Positions 1-12,253 of a DNA stretch of 64,000 nucleotides are shown one piece after another. The DNA comes from Erythrocercus mccallii. Lineage: Eukaryota; Chordata; Aves; Passeriformes; Dicruridae. Position 1 is the stretch's first letter, and each line of letters starts with the position of its first letter. The stretch spans positions 25,214-89,213 of the forward strand of contig VZRG01001040.1 in assembly GCA_013397435.1 (NCBI GenBank), given 5' to 3'. The notes under the pieces were generated by a model, which was not told where the DNA came from, searched no databases, and was given only the letters and a program-made list of their open reading frames with translations. Both the position numbers and the translations under genes were made by a program.

Positions 1-2076
1 AAGAGCATCATCATCTCTTTTCCAACTATTTATAAATTATATATATCAAATTTTGAGATGTTGATCAGATGAGAGCTATGGTATAATGCTTGAGTTTAAA
101 CTGGAAGTGTTTAAATTAATAGCAATTTCCATAGAAAATTTTCTTGCTTTGTCTTAGATGTCTAGGATTTTCTAGACATATTAGAAACAAGGGTGAAGTT
201 ATAGTTGCTACATCTAATTAAGGTGCATGTATATATTTTCAGTGTCAGAAATTCATACACAAACACAAATAATCTGTGACTGTCATCTGTTTCTTATTTA
301 CACATGCAAGTTCCATGATTTTACTGCTACATATGTAGCACACATACAGACTGCTGACACTTGGCATTTGCTCTCGCAGCTTTACCAAATAAGTGTCATA
401 GCTTTGTCAAAGAGGAAGAGGATCAAGAGTTCAATTTAAATCTTTTTTAGGTGAAAATAGTTAACTTCTACTAGAATTGCTTAACACAGAGACTTGTGTT
501 TAAAACATGCAGTCAGTCAGACATGCTAAGGTTTATCAAGAATTATAGGAATTACTTCTGCGCTAATGTTTATACTTGCCTAGAGTACCCCAGTTGAAAT
601 TGCATTTGACTCCTACTGTCTCTTTCTACTCACAGCATTGTTGCAAAGAACCTGCTTTCTAGTGTGTCTGTAGATTTCCAGCTATGATTTTAGATTTGGT
701 ATGAGAAACATATATCATAGGAGCTGTGTTTTCTGGGAGGAACAGATGAGATGCAAAGACCACTTGCAGATGTGTGCCTCATCACGAACTGAGATACCTG
801 CGAGTTATTTGTGATCTAAGGTGAGAGTGAAAGTGAGAAATGCAGGTCTTGGAGTTTTTTCCTTAGCTGGAAAAGGATGTAGAATTAATTCTATTTTGTA
901 AAATTGAATAGAAAGTTCATATGTGAATCTCAGTATTATTTCCTCTGCAAAATTTTTACTGGACTCTCTCAGAAATTTGCTATATGTTATACCAACATAA
1001 TAGAGAAAACAGAGTGTTAATCAACTATATGGGAAATATATGGTCCAAATAACAACCCTGCCACTAAGAAAGACCAACAAAGAGAAGTTAGAGAAGTATA
1101 TACATAATATAGTCTATTTGAATAACTGGGCTTTTGAATTTCAAGAATGCTTTAGAAAAAAAATGTGAAAAGAAATTATTCTGATTTGCTCAAAAGCTTG
1201 AAGTAATGTTCTTTCCTCAAGATGTATGACGCTGTGTCAATATCTTGAAATAAAATTATTTATAAGTACTAATTTCTCTCACGTGAATTTGCGAGCCAAG
1301 CCCACAATTTTAGGGTTGACTTGTGCACTAGATTGTGCTGTAATTTCATTGAAGTGTATTTTTTAATCACAGCAGAACAGAGCCTAGTAGGCAATATATT
1401 GGATTGTAGTCTCACACAAAATCCCTAAATCACAAGGCAACAATTAGCATTTTATTTCTGAAATATCTTTGAGTTGCTATCTGACTATTATACATTGCCA
1501 TGTTTCTTTAAGGGGTTTTTAAAAAATTTTTCTTCTGTTTATCAGGAAACACCTATACAAGTTTTCTTCATCCTTCTGCAAAATATTTGGTTGTTTTGTG
1601 TTACCAGTATTTCTTCTTCAGCAGGCTCGGGAGACTGAGGATGGTAGCCCACAGCATTTGACACTGCAGTCTACACTGCCTCTCTGCACCAGCATCATCA
1701 AGTATATACACTGCTAGGAGATCAGTTGTATGATTCTTCTAGAGCAGCAAAAGTCTATTCCAACCCTTCTCTCTCTGGCTGTATGACATTGTTACAACCA
1801 TTGCAGAACTTAAAAGGTACACAACAAGTTCAGAAAGCAAGGTGTGGGAAACTACTTATTAGCAGCGTGTGGTGCTTCTCTGTGTGTGATTTCTGAATGG
1901 TATCATTAGGCTGATAAAGGTTTTGATCAATACTGTGTACCAAAAAATGAAAGGATTGGATTTTCCACAGTTTTTTCTGAACTAAATGCCTGCTATCCCT
2001 CACTGTGGCCACCACTCTATGGTTCAAGAGAGGTGGCTCTAGGAGTTCCTCCTAGTCTTGCTTCTCCAACATGTTA
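1..2076. other. Non-coding, no recognised gene
   Basis: AT-rich sequence with no frame resembling a known protein. It holds one copy of a 31-bp dispersed repeat (1641-1671) and a small inverted repeat (158-179, 8-bp arms, 6-nt loop). A pyrimidine-rich stretch ending in CAG lies just before the 31-bp repeat (about 1608-1623) and could pass for a 3' splice site, but no supporting exon is visible. Confidence 0.6.
1641..1671. repeat. 31-bp dispersed repeat, copy 1
   Basis: This 31-bp segment recurs at 4910-4940 in the same orientation. The two copies differ at one position (A at 1653, T at 4922). I could not align the flanks on either side. It may be a remnant of an unrecognised interspersed family or an old short duplication. 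Confidence 0.7.
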
Positions 2077-2472
2077 TCATAGAATCAAAGAATGGCTTGA
2101 GTTGGAAGGGAACTTAAAGATAATCTTGTTCCAAACCCCATGCCATGGACAGGGCCACCTTCCACTAGACCAGGCATCCAGCCTGGCTTTGAACACTGTC
2201 AGGGACATGGCATCCACAGCTTCTCTGGGAAACCTCTTCCAGTGCCTCACCACCCTCATGGTAAAGAATTATATCCTAACATGTAATCTAAACCTGCTCT
2301 CTTTCAGTTTGAAGCTATTTGCCCTTGTTCTGTCACTGCATGCTCTTGTAAATAGACTCTCTCCACCTTTCTTGTAGGTTCTCTTTAGGTACTGAAAGGC
2401 TGCAATAAAGTCAATCTGAAGTCTTTTCCAAGCTGCACAATCCCTCTCCTCATAAGATGGGTGGTCTGATAA
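2077..2472 (-). mobile_element. CR1 LINE 3' end, 5'-truncated
   Basis: The left edge carries the reverse complement of the CR1 3' terminus (ATTCTATG-type repeat), followed by the conserved 3' UTR and the reverse complement of the end of ORF2. The element therefore lies on the minus strand and is truncated at its 5' end near 2472, as is usual for CR1. Minus-strand frames at 2077-2259 and 2269-2535 are fragments of the reverse transcriptase C-terminus, broken by frameshifts and stops. It is an inactive fossil. Confidence 0.93.
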
Positions 2473-4909
2473 TATTCCTGTGTGTGAGACTGATTCTGAG
2501 AAATTATTCTCATATCCTTTAAGTGGACTAATCACACTACAAAATTGGAATAGAAGCGGTGTGAGATGACGTGCTTACAGTTCTAACTAGTGACAGACAC
2601 ATAAGCTAATTTCACTCCCTTCATGAAATCTGGTGCTGGATATACTGTGGTATAGTGCAGCTGTGAGACATCAGATCTGTTGTGTGACTGTGAAATTAAC
2701 TCACCTGTATCACTGCTGCACAGCAGGGGTTACAATTAAGCTGCAATTCTCCCCAAAAAGTTTCAAAGTTCTCCTTTTGCAACTATCACTAATTAAAAAC
2801 CTTTGCTCTTCTGACTTTAACCCTCTCTAGAACCACTGAGACTTCACTGAGTAGGACATTAGTATTTGACAGCTGAGACTTTCTTCTTTTCTTAGTCAAT
2901 CGGTTCTTCCTGGGGCACAAATTCAGGGGTAAACTGAGTATGGGCACTTGCATTGAAAAATGAAGAGGAGTTTTTAAGAGTATGTCACTTGCATGAAAAG
3001 CTGAATTGTGTAGCAGCTTTACTTGGAAAGATAAAAGAGGGTTTAGCTTTAGATGCAAAGGAGAATACGTAGTATTCAAACTCTAGCATTCTGGTCAAGC
3101 TCATTCTTAGCCATCCAAAGGAAGTACCATCTATGGTAAATGTAAATCCTTTAAAAGCTTTTCTTTTGATGAGATCTTTCAAAATGGATAGGTCAAACAA
3201 TCTGTAAGATTCATAATGTCAAATTAATTTCATGGTAGAGATAGATCTAACATTGCTTTTTAAGGCTTCCTCATAAAACAACACTACTGAAAGGTTCTGA
3301 AGTTCTCATGGGAGGGCACTGACTTTTGTATTTTTATATTTTTTTTCATTGAAAGCGTTATTTTTTCAAACATTTTTGCCCTTGGATTATTTTCCCTTGG
3401 ATTGCTATGACTAATTAGCCTTGTTGCCAAGATTCAGAAGCCTGAAACTGCTGACTTACTTCATTACAATAGATGACATCTTCATTGTTGGCATGGGAGT
3501 TTTGGCCTTCACAGAATAAACAATCTGAAATACAATTATTATGTTGAAAAGGATAAGCAAGTCCCAAATAATAATGCTGTTCTAAAAAAGACTTAACCTT
3601 AAAGTTTAGAATAATTGGTCTATGCATTACAAAATCTTCTACTTTAAGAACTTTAGGATAAAATACTCAGATTTTCTTCTCTCATCATAACTCTCAAGTA
3701 TTCTTGAATCTTTGAAGGTTTTTCAGTTATTTTTGGACCCATACATTTTCTTTTCTACTCTCTCTGTCTTAGTTCTTTTTCTCATTTATTTAAGTAACTA
3801 AGGATCATATATTTCAGATAAAGGCAAAAAGATTAGCCTGATATGTCAGTTGGAGGTTCTTGTCTTCTAAAAGTACCCCCACAGTGTAATTATTGATAGC
3901 TTGAAAAAGGTGACTGAAAAGATTTTTTCTTCTTTTTAATTATTATGCATTTGAATTTTTGTCCAGCAAGTCCATATGAAGCTGTACATCACAATATCAC
4001 TTCCATGATAGGCTGCTCAAAATTCTGAACATAGGTTACTGCAGATTCTGGTGATGGCTCTGCATTTTCTCTTAAAAATGTATAAGTAAACCTCTCTACT
4101 TGCTGTTATGAATGAAATAATAGATCTCTGAGATATTTTTGCTTCTCTATGCAGTAGATATTTTTCTTAGAACTCAAAGATTTGGTTCATATTCTGCAAT
4201 ATGCAGGTAGAAAGTGTAAAATGTGTAAGGGAGTAGGAAATTGCAGTGCCAATAGTGTCAGTGTGCCAAGCCCCATGTGACTAACAGCCTGCAATATAAC
4301 ATCACTGCTCTGGCCACATCTCTGCTGTGTGTTAGCTCAGTTACATTGCTGTTATCACCCAGGAAAACTTGCTTTTCTTCATGAGCAGATCAAATGATTG
4401 TTAGGGTTTGATATCTTATTATTTATTTTGATTGTCATCTAGGATATTGAGTAGCTGCATGCATTTGAACAGGTAGTAATTTGTGGTCCTTTTTTCTGTT
4501 GTTAAAATAGGCATTAGGACAAAACAGTCCTAATCCAAGTGTTAGTGCTCTCTGCAGCAGGTTTGAAGATAGCAACATGTTTAGTGAAGTGGAAGATAAC
4601 CAATATTTCCACAGCATGGTTCACTGCAAATGGTGCCTAAATTCAGGCATCTGCTGGTAAGAAGCTGCTGTTTCTCATTGCAGTAGTCCACACTAAAGGA
4701 TTAAATCCACACTTGGTGACAGGTTGTTTGTCATGTAATTTCCCAAAGTGAAAAAGAGTTGACCTGGAATGGTAAGCATGGTTATTTACAGTGGCATGAG
4801 TCTGGACATTTTTCTGTTCTTGAAACATTACCTGATTTTACCTCCCAGTATCACTTAGCAAATCAACTAATTTTCATATACAGACAAATAGATGGTTTGT
4901 CTGCTAGTA

Positions 4910-4940
4910 ATGGTAGCCCACTGCATTTGACACTGCAGTC
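4910..4940. repeat. 31-bp dispersed repeat, copy 2
   Basis: Matches 1641-1671 at 30 of 31 positions in direct orientation, about 3.3 kb away. The flanking sequences are unrelated by eye. Confidence 0.7.
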
Positions 4941-6137
4941 AATGCCATGAGTCTTCAGGACCCTGGCACAGGACTACAGAGGGACATGAGCTGTTTATCT
5001 AGCCCTCAGAAAGACAATTCTGCCGAGGGCAAGTCACACAGGTAAGCTTGTGCTGTCAGATTTGTGCAACTATATATGAGAAAGTTGCATCCAGGTTACA
5101 ACTTTTGATTGTTTGCCAAGTGATCCTGGGAGCCTTGTGATAAGCTCACTGGAAGGAGAATGAGATTAACTGCAACCTGTCATAAGTACCTCAGTAATTG
5201 TGTTCAAAGTAGGGTGAAGCCTTGTCCAGGTTCTCTAAATCATTGTATCCCAAGTAACGGAAAAATATGGAAAAAGAATTTATGTTATATAAACCATAAT
5301 TGCCTAGGCTTAACAGAGAAGTTTATCTACAATAAATATTTTTCATATTTCACTGTGTTCATGTCATTCTGTGTTCAACTGGTTACCGAAATACCATCAA
5401 TAATGTGCTGAATTTTTTACCTGTGTATTTGCTATAAGAAAAGGTATTTTCAATGATACAGACACATATGAATTTCTTAAAAGTATTTGACATATTTTCA
5501 AGGTTTCAGTGAAGTGAAACCAATTTCAGCTGGATATGGAAAGCTTCTGACTGTTTTAGAGTACAAAGTAAACATTTAGAGAGTGGGCAAAAGAGGACAA
5601 AGACATTCTCATGCCTTTCTGACAATAATAAGCAAAGTCCACAGATTCATTGGAAAGCCTAGAGAAGAAAACAGAAAAGGCTTTGGTACTCAGGAACTAT
5701 AGAAAGCAATTAAGAGATCAGAGAAGTGTACAGAAGCCCAGTTTATGAAAACACCCGGTGATGATAGGAGCTGAAAAAAGTTAGTTACTTTTATGGAAAA
5801 TACTGAAAATGTACTGACATAACTTTTTTTGCAACACTACCCAGAAGTTTTATTCTTTAGTCCTATTCCAGATATCGTGCTGGAGATAAAGGCAGTAGCA
5901 TTCTTCCCTCTGTCAAAAATAATCAGGAAAAAACCTTCTTGCTTTCCTATGAGATGGAATATTACAAAGAGACAAAGATTTCCATATTGACAGCTATATC
6001 AATTTTATTCCGTGAATGGACTTCCTGTAAAAAAAATAGTGTCAGCACACAGGGTCTACCACATGTAAATCCAGAAGGGAGTATGTCTTGGGGATATGCT
6101 TGTGAGGATGTGAGAATTTAACATGCCATTGGTTGCC

Positions 6138-6189
6138 GGACAGGACCTATTAAAATGAATATAGGACAGGACATATTAAAATAAATTTT
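6138..6189. repeat. Tandem duplication, 26-bp unit x2
   Basis: Two adjacent 26-bp units, each beginning GGACAGGAC and running into a TATTAAAAT-like segment. They agree at about 22 of 26 positions. No surrounding element explains them. Confidence 0.75.
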
Positions 6190-7318
6190 CAGCAGGTTAC
6201 TTTGAGTTGTTCCAGAACATGTTTTCAGAAGGCAATTTTCAATTATCTACAATTAGGGTGATTATATAGTAAGATTTATCAAATGTTGTCAATAACACTT
6301 ATTTGTTGTTTTCCTTCCAATTCCTATTCAGATGAGAATGTAATAATTGAATTTTCCAAAGAATAGTTTGTGTCTCCTAGACAGGACACTTTTTAGGTGT
6401 CTATGCTGGGACTTCTGTAAACACCAAAATTTGACTATTGAGGTAGCAAGACAAATTCACAAGTCTCCTCAAAGATTTCCACTGCCATAAATGAAGGATT
6501 GGATTAGCAGGCAAGGAAGTAAAGGCAATGAAAGGATGATGGAGAAAGCTTGTTATATTTACCATGAAAAGAAATGAACCTGATACAGAGAATATAGGAT
6601 TTAGGGAATCCTAATCCTATGTTCCATGCTTTTGATTGAATAATTTGTCTTTCCCTTCTTTTGTATACCCATGAGAACTAAACACTCTCATATGAGAGAA
6701 AAACCCTAAGAACTTAATAACCTCAAATTTTCTAGAAAGTAGTAATAAATTAATCTAATCTAATCTATGCTTTATATAGAGACTCTGAATAACTAGACAT
6801 ATTCTGTAGTTTGAACTGTGCCAGATATACTGCCTTTTACTGACTTGCAGACTGGTGTTACATTATAGCTGGTGTCAGCAGTTTGGGGACAGACTCCTGT
6901 AGCTTATTAATGTCACACGAAAGATCTCTTATTTTCCAGAATTCTTATATTTCCTCTAGCAAATACAGCTTTTTTTGTCTACATGTTTCCTGCTGTGTTA
7001 TTTCAGTACCAAATAATCCTTGCATTAGCTAAGTGTAGCTAGTCTCATTTGGTGATGGTCCTGGAAAACCAAAGATATGTAGAAGAACATTTAAGTAATG
7101 AGGCTAATAATGAATGAACGTAATATCATACTTTGTGTTTCTCTTCTTACTTTTTTTCACAACCACAGCAATCTGACTGAGTATCTTTGTTTCTTCTTGA
7201 CATAAATTGTCAAAAAGTGTTACAATACAATTAACACACACTTTTAATATGCCCATTTGTACTGGGCTAAAAGCAGACATTATGAAGATTTCCTTTTTGT
7301 GCAAACTACGAATTAATA

Positions 7319-7372
7319 GTTTTTTGACTATTTTTTTACTAACTTTTACTGACTTTTTTTTACTAACTTTGT
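7319..7372. repeat. T-rich imperfect tandem repeat
   Basis: Runs of seven or eight T alternate with ACTAACTTT or ACTGACTTT-like units. This looks like replication slippage in a T-rich tract. Confidence 0.6.
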
Positions 7373-7921
7373 GGTGGTTTCATCAAACTATTTACTGGCT
7401 ATAACAAGAAATATGTTATTGAAGTGTTTCCTGAAATGGGCAGCCATGTCTTCAGTCTAATATGATAATAATTTCATTTTCAGTATTAAAAGGTTTCCTG
7501 CCATTCTTTGAAGTGGAAAGTTTTCTATGTCCCTGAAGTGGAATCCAGAAAGTAAAAGGGAAGGGTTTTTTCTATTTCTTTAGATTGTTTTTTATCCTCC
7601 AGATTTTTTATTTACCAGATTTGGTAGGCAGTTGACAGATTTGCTGAAGGTTCTAAGACCTACATAGCCCTTGAAAGTGGTGGGTTATATTCATAAGATG
7701 TATTAGGCCAGATAGAACAGCAGCAGACGTTGTTGTTTTAATCCATGAGTATTTAAACCTCTTGAGTTCTAGTTCCTGTAATAAATACCCTTCCTGAGCA
7801 AAACTGCAATTTATAAGAGTCTGGATTTTTCTGTTTCTACTTTTTGAAGTTAGTGTATATGGTTAGTGAAATTAGAGAAAACCTGCTTGTCACATTCTGG
7901 AGGTACAAAACAAATAGTCAC

Positions 7922-7966
7922 ATAATCATAGAATCACTGTATCATAGAATTTGCTGAGTTGGAAGT
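7922..7966 (-). mobile_element. CR1 LINE, extreme 3' end only
   Basis: About 45 bp made of two ATTCTATG-type terminal repeats and the adjoining TTGGAAG motif of the CR1 3' UTR, in reverse complement. Similarity stops abruptly afterwards. This is either a severely 5'-truncated insertion or the remnant of a larger one. Confidence 0.7.
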
Positions 7967-8434
7967 TGTGGGAAATGGATTTGTAGAGAATTCTCAAAGC
8001 TTGATAGAAGGCTCACATAGTATGCATCTATATGCAAACTCTGAGATAAACTATGCTGACAGTTTTTCAACTGTGGAATAGGACAGACATTGCTGAGAGA
8101 GAAATTGAGCTAGAAATAAGTTTCAAATTATGATCTTACAAATGAACTAGACATTTTAGAGAAATAGAACTACAAAAAATCTGTTTTAGTAAGACCCACA
8201 AGGGATATTTTTAGATAATTAGCTTAGAAGCAATAGCAGCATTTTGTGGCAAAAGCTAACAGGCCAAAAAAAATGCTTATAATGTATTGTAATTAGGAAA
8301 TAGTTTGGTTCCTGATTTTGATGGCATAAATTGTAACATGTGTAACATCTCACCCTTCACCTGAGACTGAAAATGGAATAAAAGTCTTTAAAATGCCTCT
8401 CAAGAGCCCTACCTCTAGGTCAGAAAAAAGGATA

Positions 8435-9420
8435 ATCCAAAGTGGAAAGTGGAAAAGAAGTGGCCCACCAGGATCATCAAAATCAGCTCCTGCCTCAGCA
8501 CAGGACAGCCCCAACAATCACACCTGAGAGCACTGTCCAAATGCTTATTGATCTCTGTCAGGCTGGTGCTGTGACCATTCCCTCGAGAGCTGTTCCAGTG
8601 CCCAACCACCCTCTGGGGGAAGAACCTTTTCCTGATATCCAACCTAAACTCCTCCGACACAACTTCAGGCCATTTCCTCAGGTCCTGTCACTGGTCATAA
8701 AAGTTAAGAGACCAGTGTCTGCCCCTCCTCTGCCCCTCACAAGGAAGCTGCAGACTGCAATGTCTGTCCTCAGTCTCCTCCAGGCAGAACAGACCAAGTA
8801 ACCTCAGCCACTCCTCATACAGCTTCCCCTCACAGCTCTTCACCATCCTCATGGCCATCCTTTGGACACTGTCTGATAGTTTACTACCTTTTCTATATTG
8901 CAGTGCCCAAAACTGCCCCCAACACTCGAGGTGAGGCTGCCCCAACTCAGAGCAGAGCAGGACAATCCCCTCCCTTGCCCGGCTGCTGATGCTGTGCCTG
9001 ATGCACCCCAGGACAGGGCTGGCCCTCCTGGCTGCCAGGGCACTGCTGGCTCATGTTCAGCTTGCCACTGACCAGGACTCCCAGGTCCAGCATCTCATTC
9101 CCCAGCCTGTGTGTACATCCAGGGTTGCCCCATCCCAGGTGTGCAATCTGGCACTTTCCCCTGGTAAACTTCATACAGTTTGTGATTGCCCTTTCTCTAG
9201 TTTGTTGAGGTCTCTCTTAAGAGCCTCCCTGCCCTCAAGGGAGTCAACAGCTCCTCCCAATGCTGGCAAACTTATGTACTATTCCTTCAAGTCCTGTATC
9301 CAAGTCAGTTATGAAGATGTTGAAGAGGGCTGGGCCAAAGATAGAGCCCTATGGAATTCCACTGGTGACTGAACATCAGCCTGATGTCACCCCATTTCTG
9401 TCTTATCATTCTGTCTTTTG
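8435..9420 (-). mobile_element. CR1 LINE 3' part, about 1 kb, 5'-truncated
   Basis: The minus strand carries the 3' part of CR1 ORF2, the C-terminal half of the reverse transcriptase, then a short 3' UTR. Minus-strand frames at 8947-9174, 8688-8945 and 8415-8660 carry successive recognisable pieces of this protein, so several frameshifts separate them. The expected terminal ATTCTATG repeat at the left edge is degraded or missing. Beyond 9372 the match weakens. Its core (8925-9105) is about 95% identical by eye to the copy at 54062-54240, so both belong to one subfamily. Confidence 0.93.
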
Positions 9421-9668
9421 TGACCGTTCTCTAATTGTTTTGTGTTTCTTTCAGAGACATGTTTTAGTAGCTGAATTGTTATCTTTTCTGGTGTGTGCTG
9501 GCAAGCTGCCAAAGAAAATAGGTGCAGGTGCAAAGCAACGATATCACCAGGCTCCAAACATGGATGTACCTGAACTGAAGATGGAATCAAGCAATTTAAT
9601 GACCATATTACCTTAACTGCTGAATCAGGTGAGGGAATACCCATTACAGAAAATGATTCAGTCATGCT

Positions 9669-9940
9669 TGTCATGTCAGTCTCTGCTAACTCCAGCGGAG
9701 AGCTGAGCCCCATACAGCAATTTGCTCCCTCCTCTGCTATCTAATGGGGAAGAGAATTTGAAAGGTAGAAGTGGGAAAGCTCATGGATTGAGAAAAAGAG
9801 AGTCTAATAGATAAAGCAAAAGATGCATGTGTAAGCAAAGCAAAATAGGGAATCCTTTTACTAGTTTCTGTAGGTGTGCAGGTGTTCAGCCATCCCAAAG
9901 AAAGCAAAAGAACAAACAAAATTAAATGATTCCCCATACA
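9669..9940 (-). mobile_element. Endogenous retrovirus LTR fragment (R-U5 side)
   Basis: The plus strand reads as the reverse complement of the R-U5 part of a widespread avian LTR. It starts TGTCATG at 9669, has the GGGGAAGAGAATTTGAAAGG segment near 9747, the AAAGCAAAAG segment near 9813 and the CAGGTGTTCAGCCATC segment near 9879. The match fades near 9940, so the U3 side is missing or replaced. No internal retroviral genes adjoin it. Family recognition is from memory of bird genomes; a repeat-library search would name it. Confidence 0.7.
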
Positions 9941-10439
9941 AATACAAAAGGAGATTTATTTCTTGTGTGCACCATTAGTTTCTTTGGGGATTTGTAAAAT
10001 ACATCAGTTGGTTATTTCAGTGCAGCCATTCTCATAACATGAAACCACAACAAATACCCCAAATTATTACATGTGGTGGGTAAATGGCATTGCATTTGTC
10101 ACAAACACCCACTAAAGCAGCAGTAATTTATTGTTCGGGCAGACGTACTGAATCTTATTAGAGGCAGCAAACTTAGCTCTTTGTTAGTATGCTGCCTGTC
10201 ATTATTATGAATTGGCATTTCTCGCTAGTATGTGATTTTTTTTGTTTTTATAGGTGTGTGCATGTATACTTCTGTTTTCTAGAGAGGTCCATGGTAATAT
10301 TCCATTACTGAAATGGAAAATGTGAATAGTCTGATTTGAATGACTGTACAGCCTGTGTTGTATCAGCAAGGCCTTTGCATGTTAGGTCTTTCAGTCTAAA
10401 CAGAATAGCACCATATTCAGACTAAACACCATAGCAAGG
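9941..10439. other. Spacer between LTR and CR1 fragments
   Basis: AT-rich sequence between two repeat fossils. I see no gene, RNA or recognisable repeat in it. Confidence 0.5.
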
Positions 10440-11078
10440 CAAAGCTACCACATCCTTTGTAGGAAACCAGCATGACAGATTGCTTGACAGGAGTGTCTGT
10501 CCCACCACAGACTGGGAACACAGTTGAAATAGAGGACTATCTGCCTCTGCAGGTTTATGGTTTTACAGGAATCACAAAGATGTGGTGGGATAGTCTACAT
10601 GACAGGGTATTTGCCATGGATGAATACAGGCTTTTTGAGGGACAAGCCAGAAAAAGGATGGTAAGGAGTTTGTTTAAGCCCCTTCTGTGAGAGAGTGGTG
10701 GGAAAGAATGGGGGTCTTTCTTGGCAGATAGGCAGCACATGGGCAGTGAGCCTGTTAAGAGCTTGTGAGTGAAGGTTAGTGAGCACATCAGCATATGAGC
10801 TCTGTTGTGATGGGTGTCCGCTGCAGATCACCTAATCAGGAAGTGTAAGTAAACAAGGCCTTCAGAAACACTTGCAAGAAACCTCACACTCACAGGTCCT
10901 GGTCCTCATGGAGGACTTCAGCCACCCTGGTAACTGCTGGAGAGACGGCCCAACAGGACACAAACAATCCATGAAGTCTCTGGAATTCATGAATGATAAC
11001 TTTTTACAGGTGACCAAACAATGATGAAGGGACATCCTTTGCCTGTCAACAGACAAGGAAGAGCCCTTTCTATCCTTC
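10440..11078 (+). mobile_element. CR1 LINE ORF2 endonuclease region, internal fragment
   Basis: The plus strand encodes broken pieces of the apurinic-type endonuclease domain at the N-terminus of CR1 ORF2. A tract reading GITKMWWDSLHDRVFAMDEY lies around 10565-10625. Further pieces follow around 10800-10960, in frames that shift several times, including the motif region for the conserved MGDFNHP-like catalytic loop (here degraded, about 10904-10930). There is no 3' end or reverse transcriptase part. It is therefore an internal remnant of a once much longer element, in opposite orientation to most CR1 copies here. Confidence 0.85.
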
Positions 11079-12206
11079 TACATCAACATCACTTTGTTAA
11101 TCATTGCTATTCTGCCTGGTGTACTGACTCCTATTGACATTGGTGTCCCTAGAACATCAAAGTTTAACCTGAGAATCCATTTCTTGTCATGGTGGTTCTA
11201 AGTGCCACAGCACAAAAATAATTTTCTTACAGTCTTTTTTTACACTTGTATTTTCTTCCTGTCCCCACCAATTAACCCAGGGCAGATTTGTCTCATTACT
11301 GAAGGGGCCAACATATGATATTGGCTTTTTAGGTAGCTGGAGTTCTCAACTGCCCATGACAAATTCACTGCTGAGATGATGACTTGTGTCATCTCAGATC
11401 TGACAGCAATGGAGTGAGATGTCACTTCTATTGTTCCAGAAGTTAGCAGAAAAGAGAAATAGTTGTGCAGTAAGCCATTGGAATTTCTATTCACTGGGCT
11501 TCATTACACTTGCTTTGTAATTACACAGTAACAGAGATTTAAAAATGCTTTAGTCAAAAGATGAGAAGCATTCCTTTTCAGTTTAAATCCAGTTATTGTA
11601 ACTATTGTTTTTGTCCCAATTACCTGCGTGTTTAATTTCACCTCTGTATATTTTCTATTTAAGAACTGCCAGAGATATTACTGGAAAACAGTTTCTGCAT
11701 GACTTATTAACAGACCACAAGATTCTCAATAACTCACAAGCCAGCTCACACAATTGAACTGTCATAATGGAAAGTAGATTTCTGTCTCATATTGCTTGTA
11801 TAAACAAAGGTACAATTGATTATTCCAATTTCTTTTATAATGCTCTGCTGTGTACTATGTGAAACAGATACAAAATACGCAGAACGACTGGTTTTTTTCT
11901 TTATTAGAAATCTTGAATTTACAGCTATTTACATGCTGTTCTCTACTGCTTATCTGAGTTTCAAGGCTAAGTATCTGTCTTCTACTGTATCTTGGTTGTA
12001 AACTGAATAACATGTCAGGTTTGTCCCCTGTGCCTCATTAAAATGAAAATACTGAATTAAAATGCTCAGTAAAGATGTCATTTGGCTTTGCCTCATATAA
12101 TTCCTGTTGGGCCCTGTGTGGAAGTGTAAACTACACTCTCAGATCTCCAACCTGCTAACACACCTGCTGTTTGGGGCACCATCCTGCCATCCTATTTAGG
12201 ATTTCT

Positions 12207-12253
12207 GTTATATATAATAAATATACATATATGTTATATATAATAAAATATAC
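12207..12253. repeat. AT-rich tandem duplication, period 26
   Basis: The segment starting GTTATATATAATAAA occurs at 12207 and again at 12233, each followed by an ATATAC-type tail. Apart from one inserted A, the two units are nearly identical. Confidence 0.75.

Larger units (their letters stand above)
2473..7921. other. Non-coding, no recognised gene
   Basis: No coding exon or known interspersed repeat was recognised. The stretch holds the second copy of the 31-bp repeat, a 26-bp tandem duplication (6138-6189), a short TAATC triplet array near 6751 and a T-rich imperfect repeat (7319-7372). A consensus-looking splice donor (CAG then GTAAGC) lies at about 5038-5046, but nothing else supports an exon there. 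Confidence 0.55.

Noticed and set aside
4330..4350. TTAGCTCAGTTAC resembling a tRNA A box
   Set aside because: Imperfect match and no B box nearby.
8442..9616. Plus-strand frames of 118-127 codons
   Set aside because: They are antisense to CR1. A splice-acceptor-like TTTCTTTCAG near 9450 lacks any supported exon.
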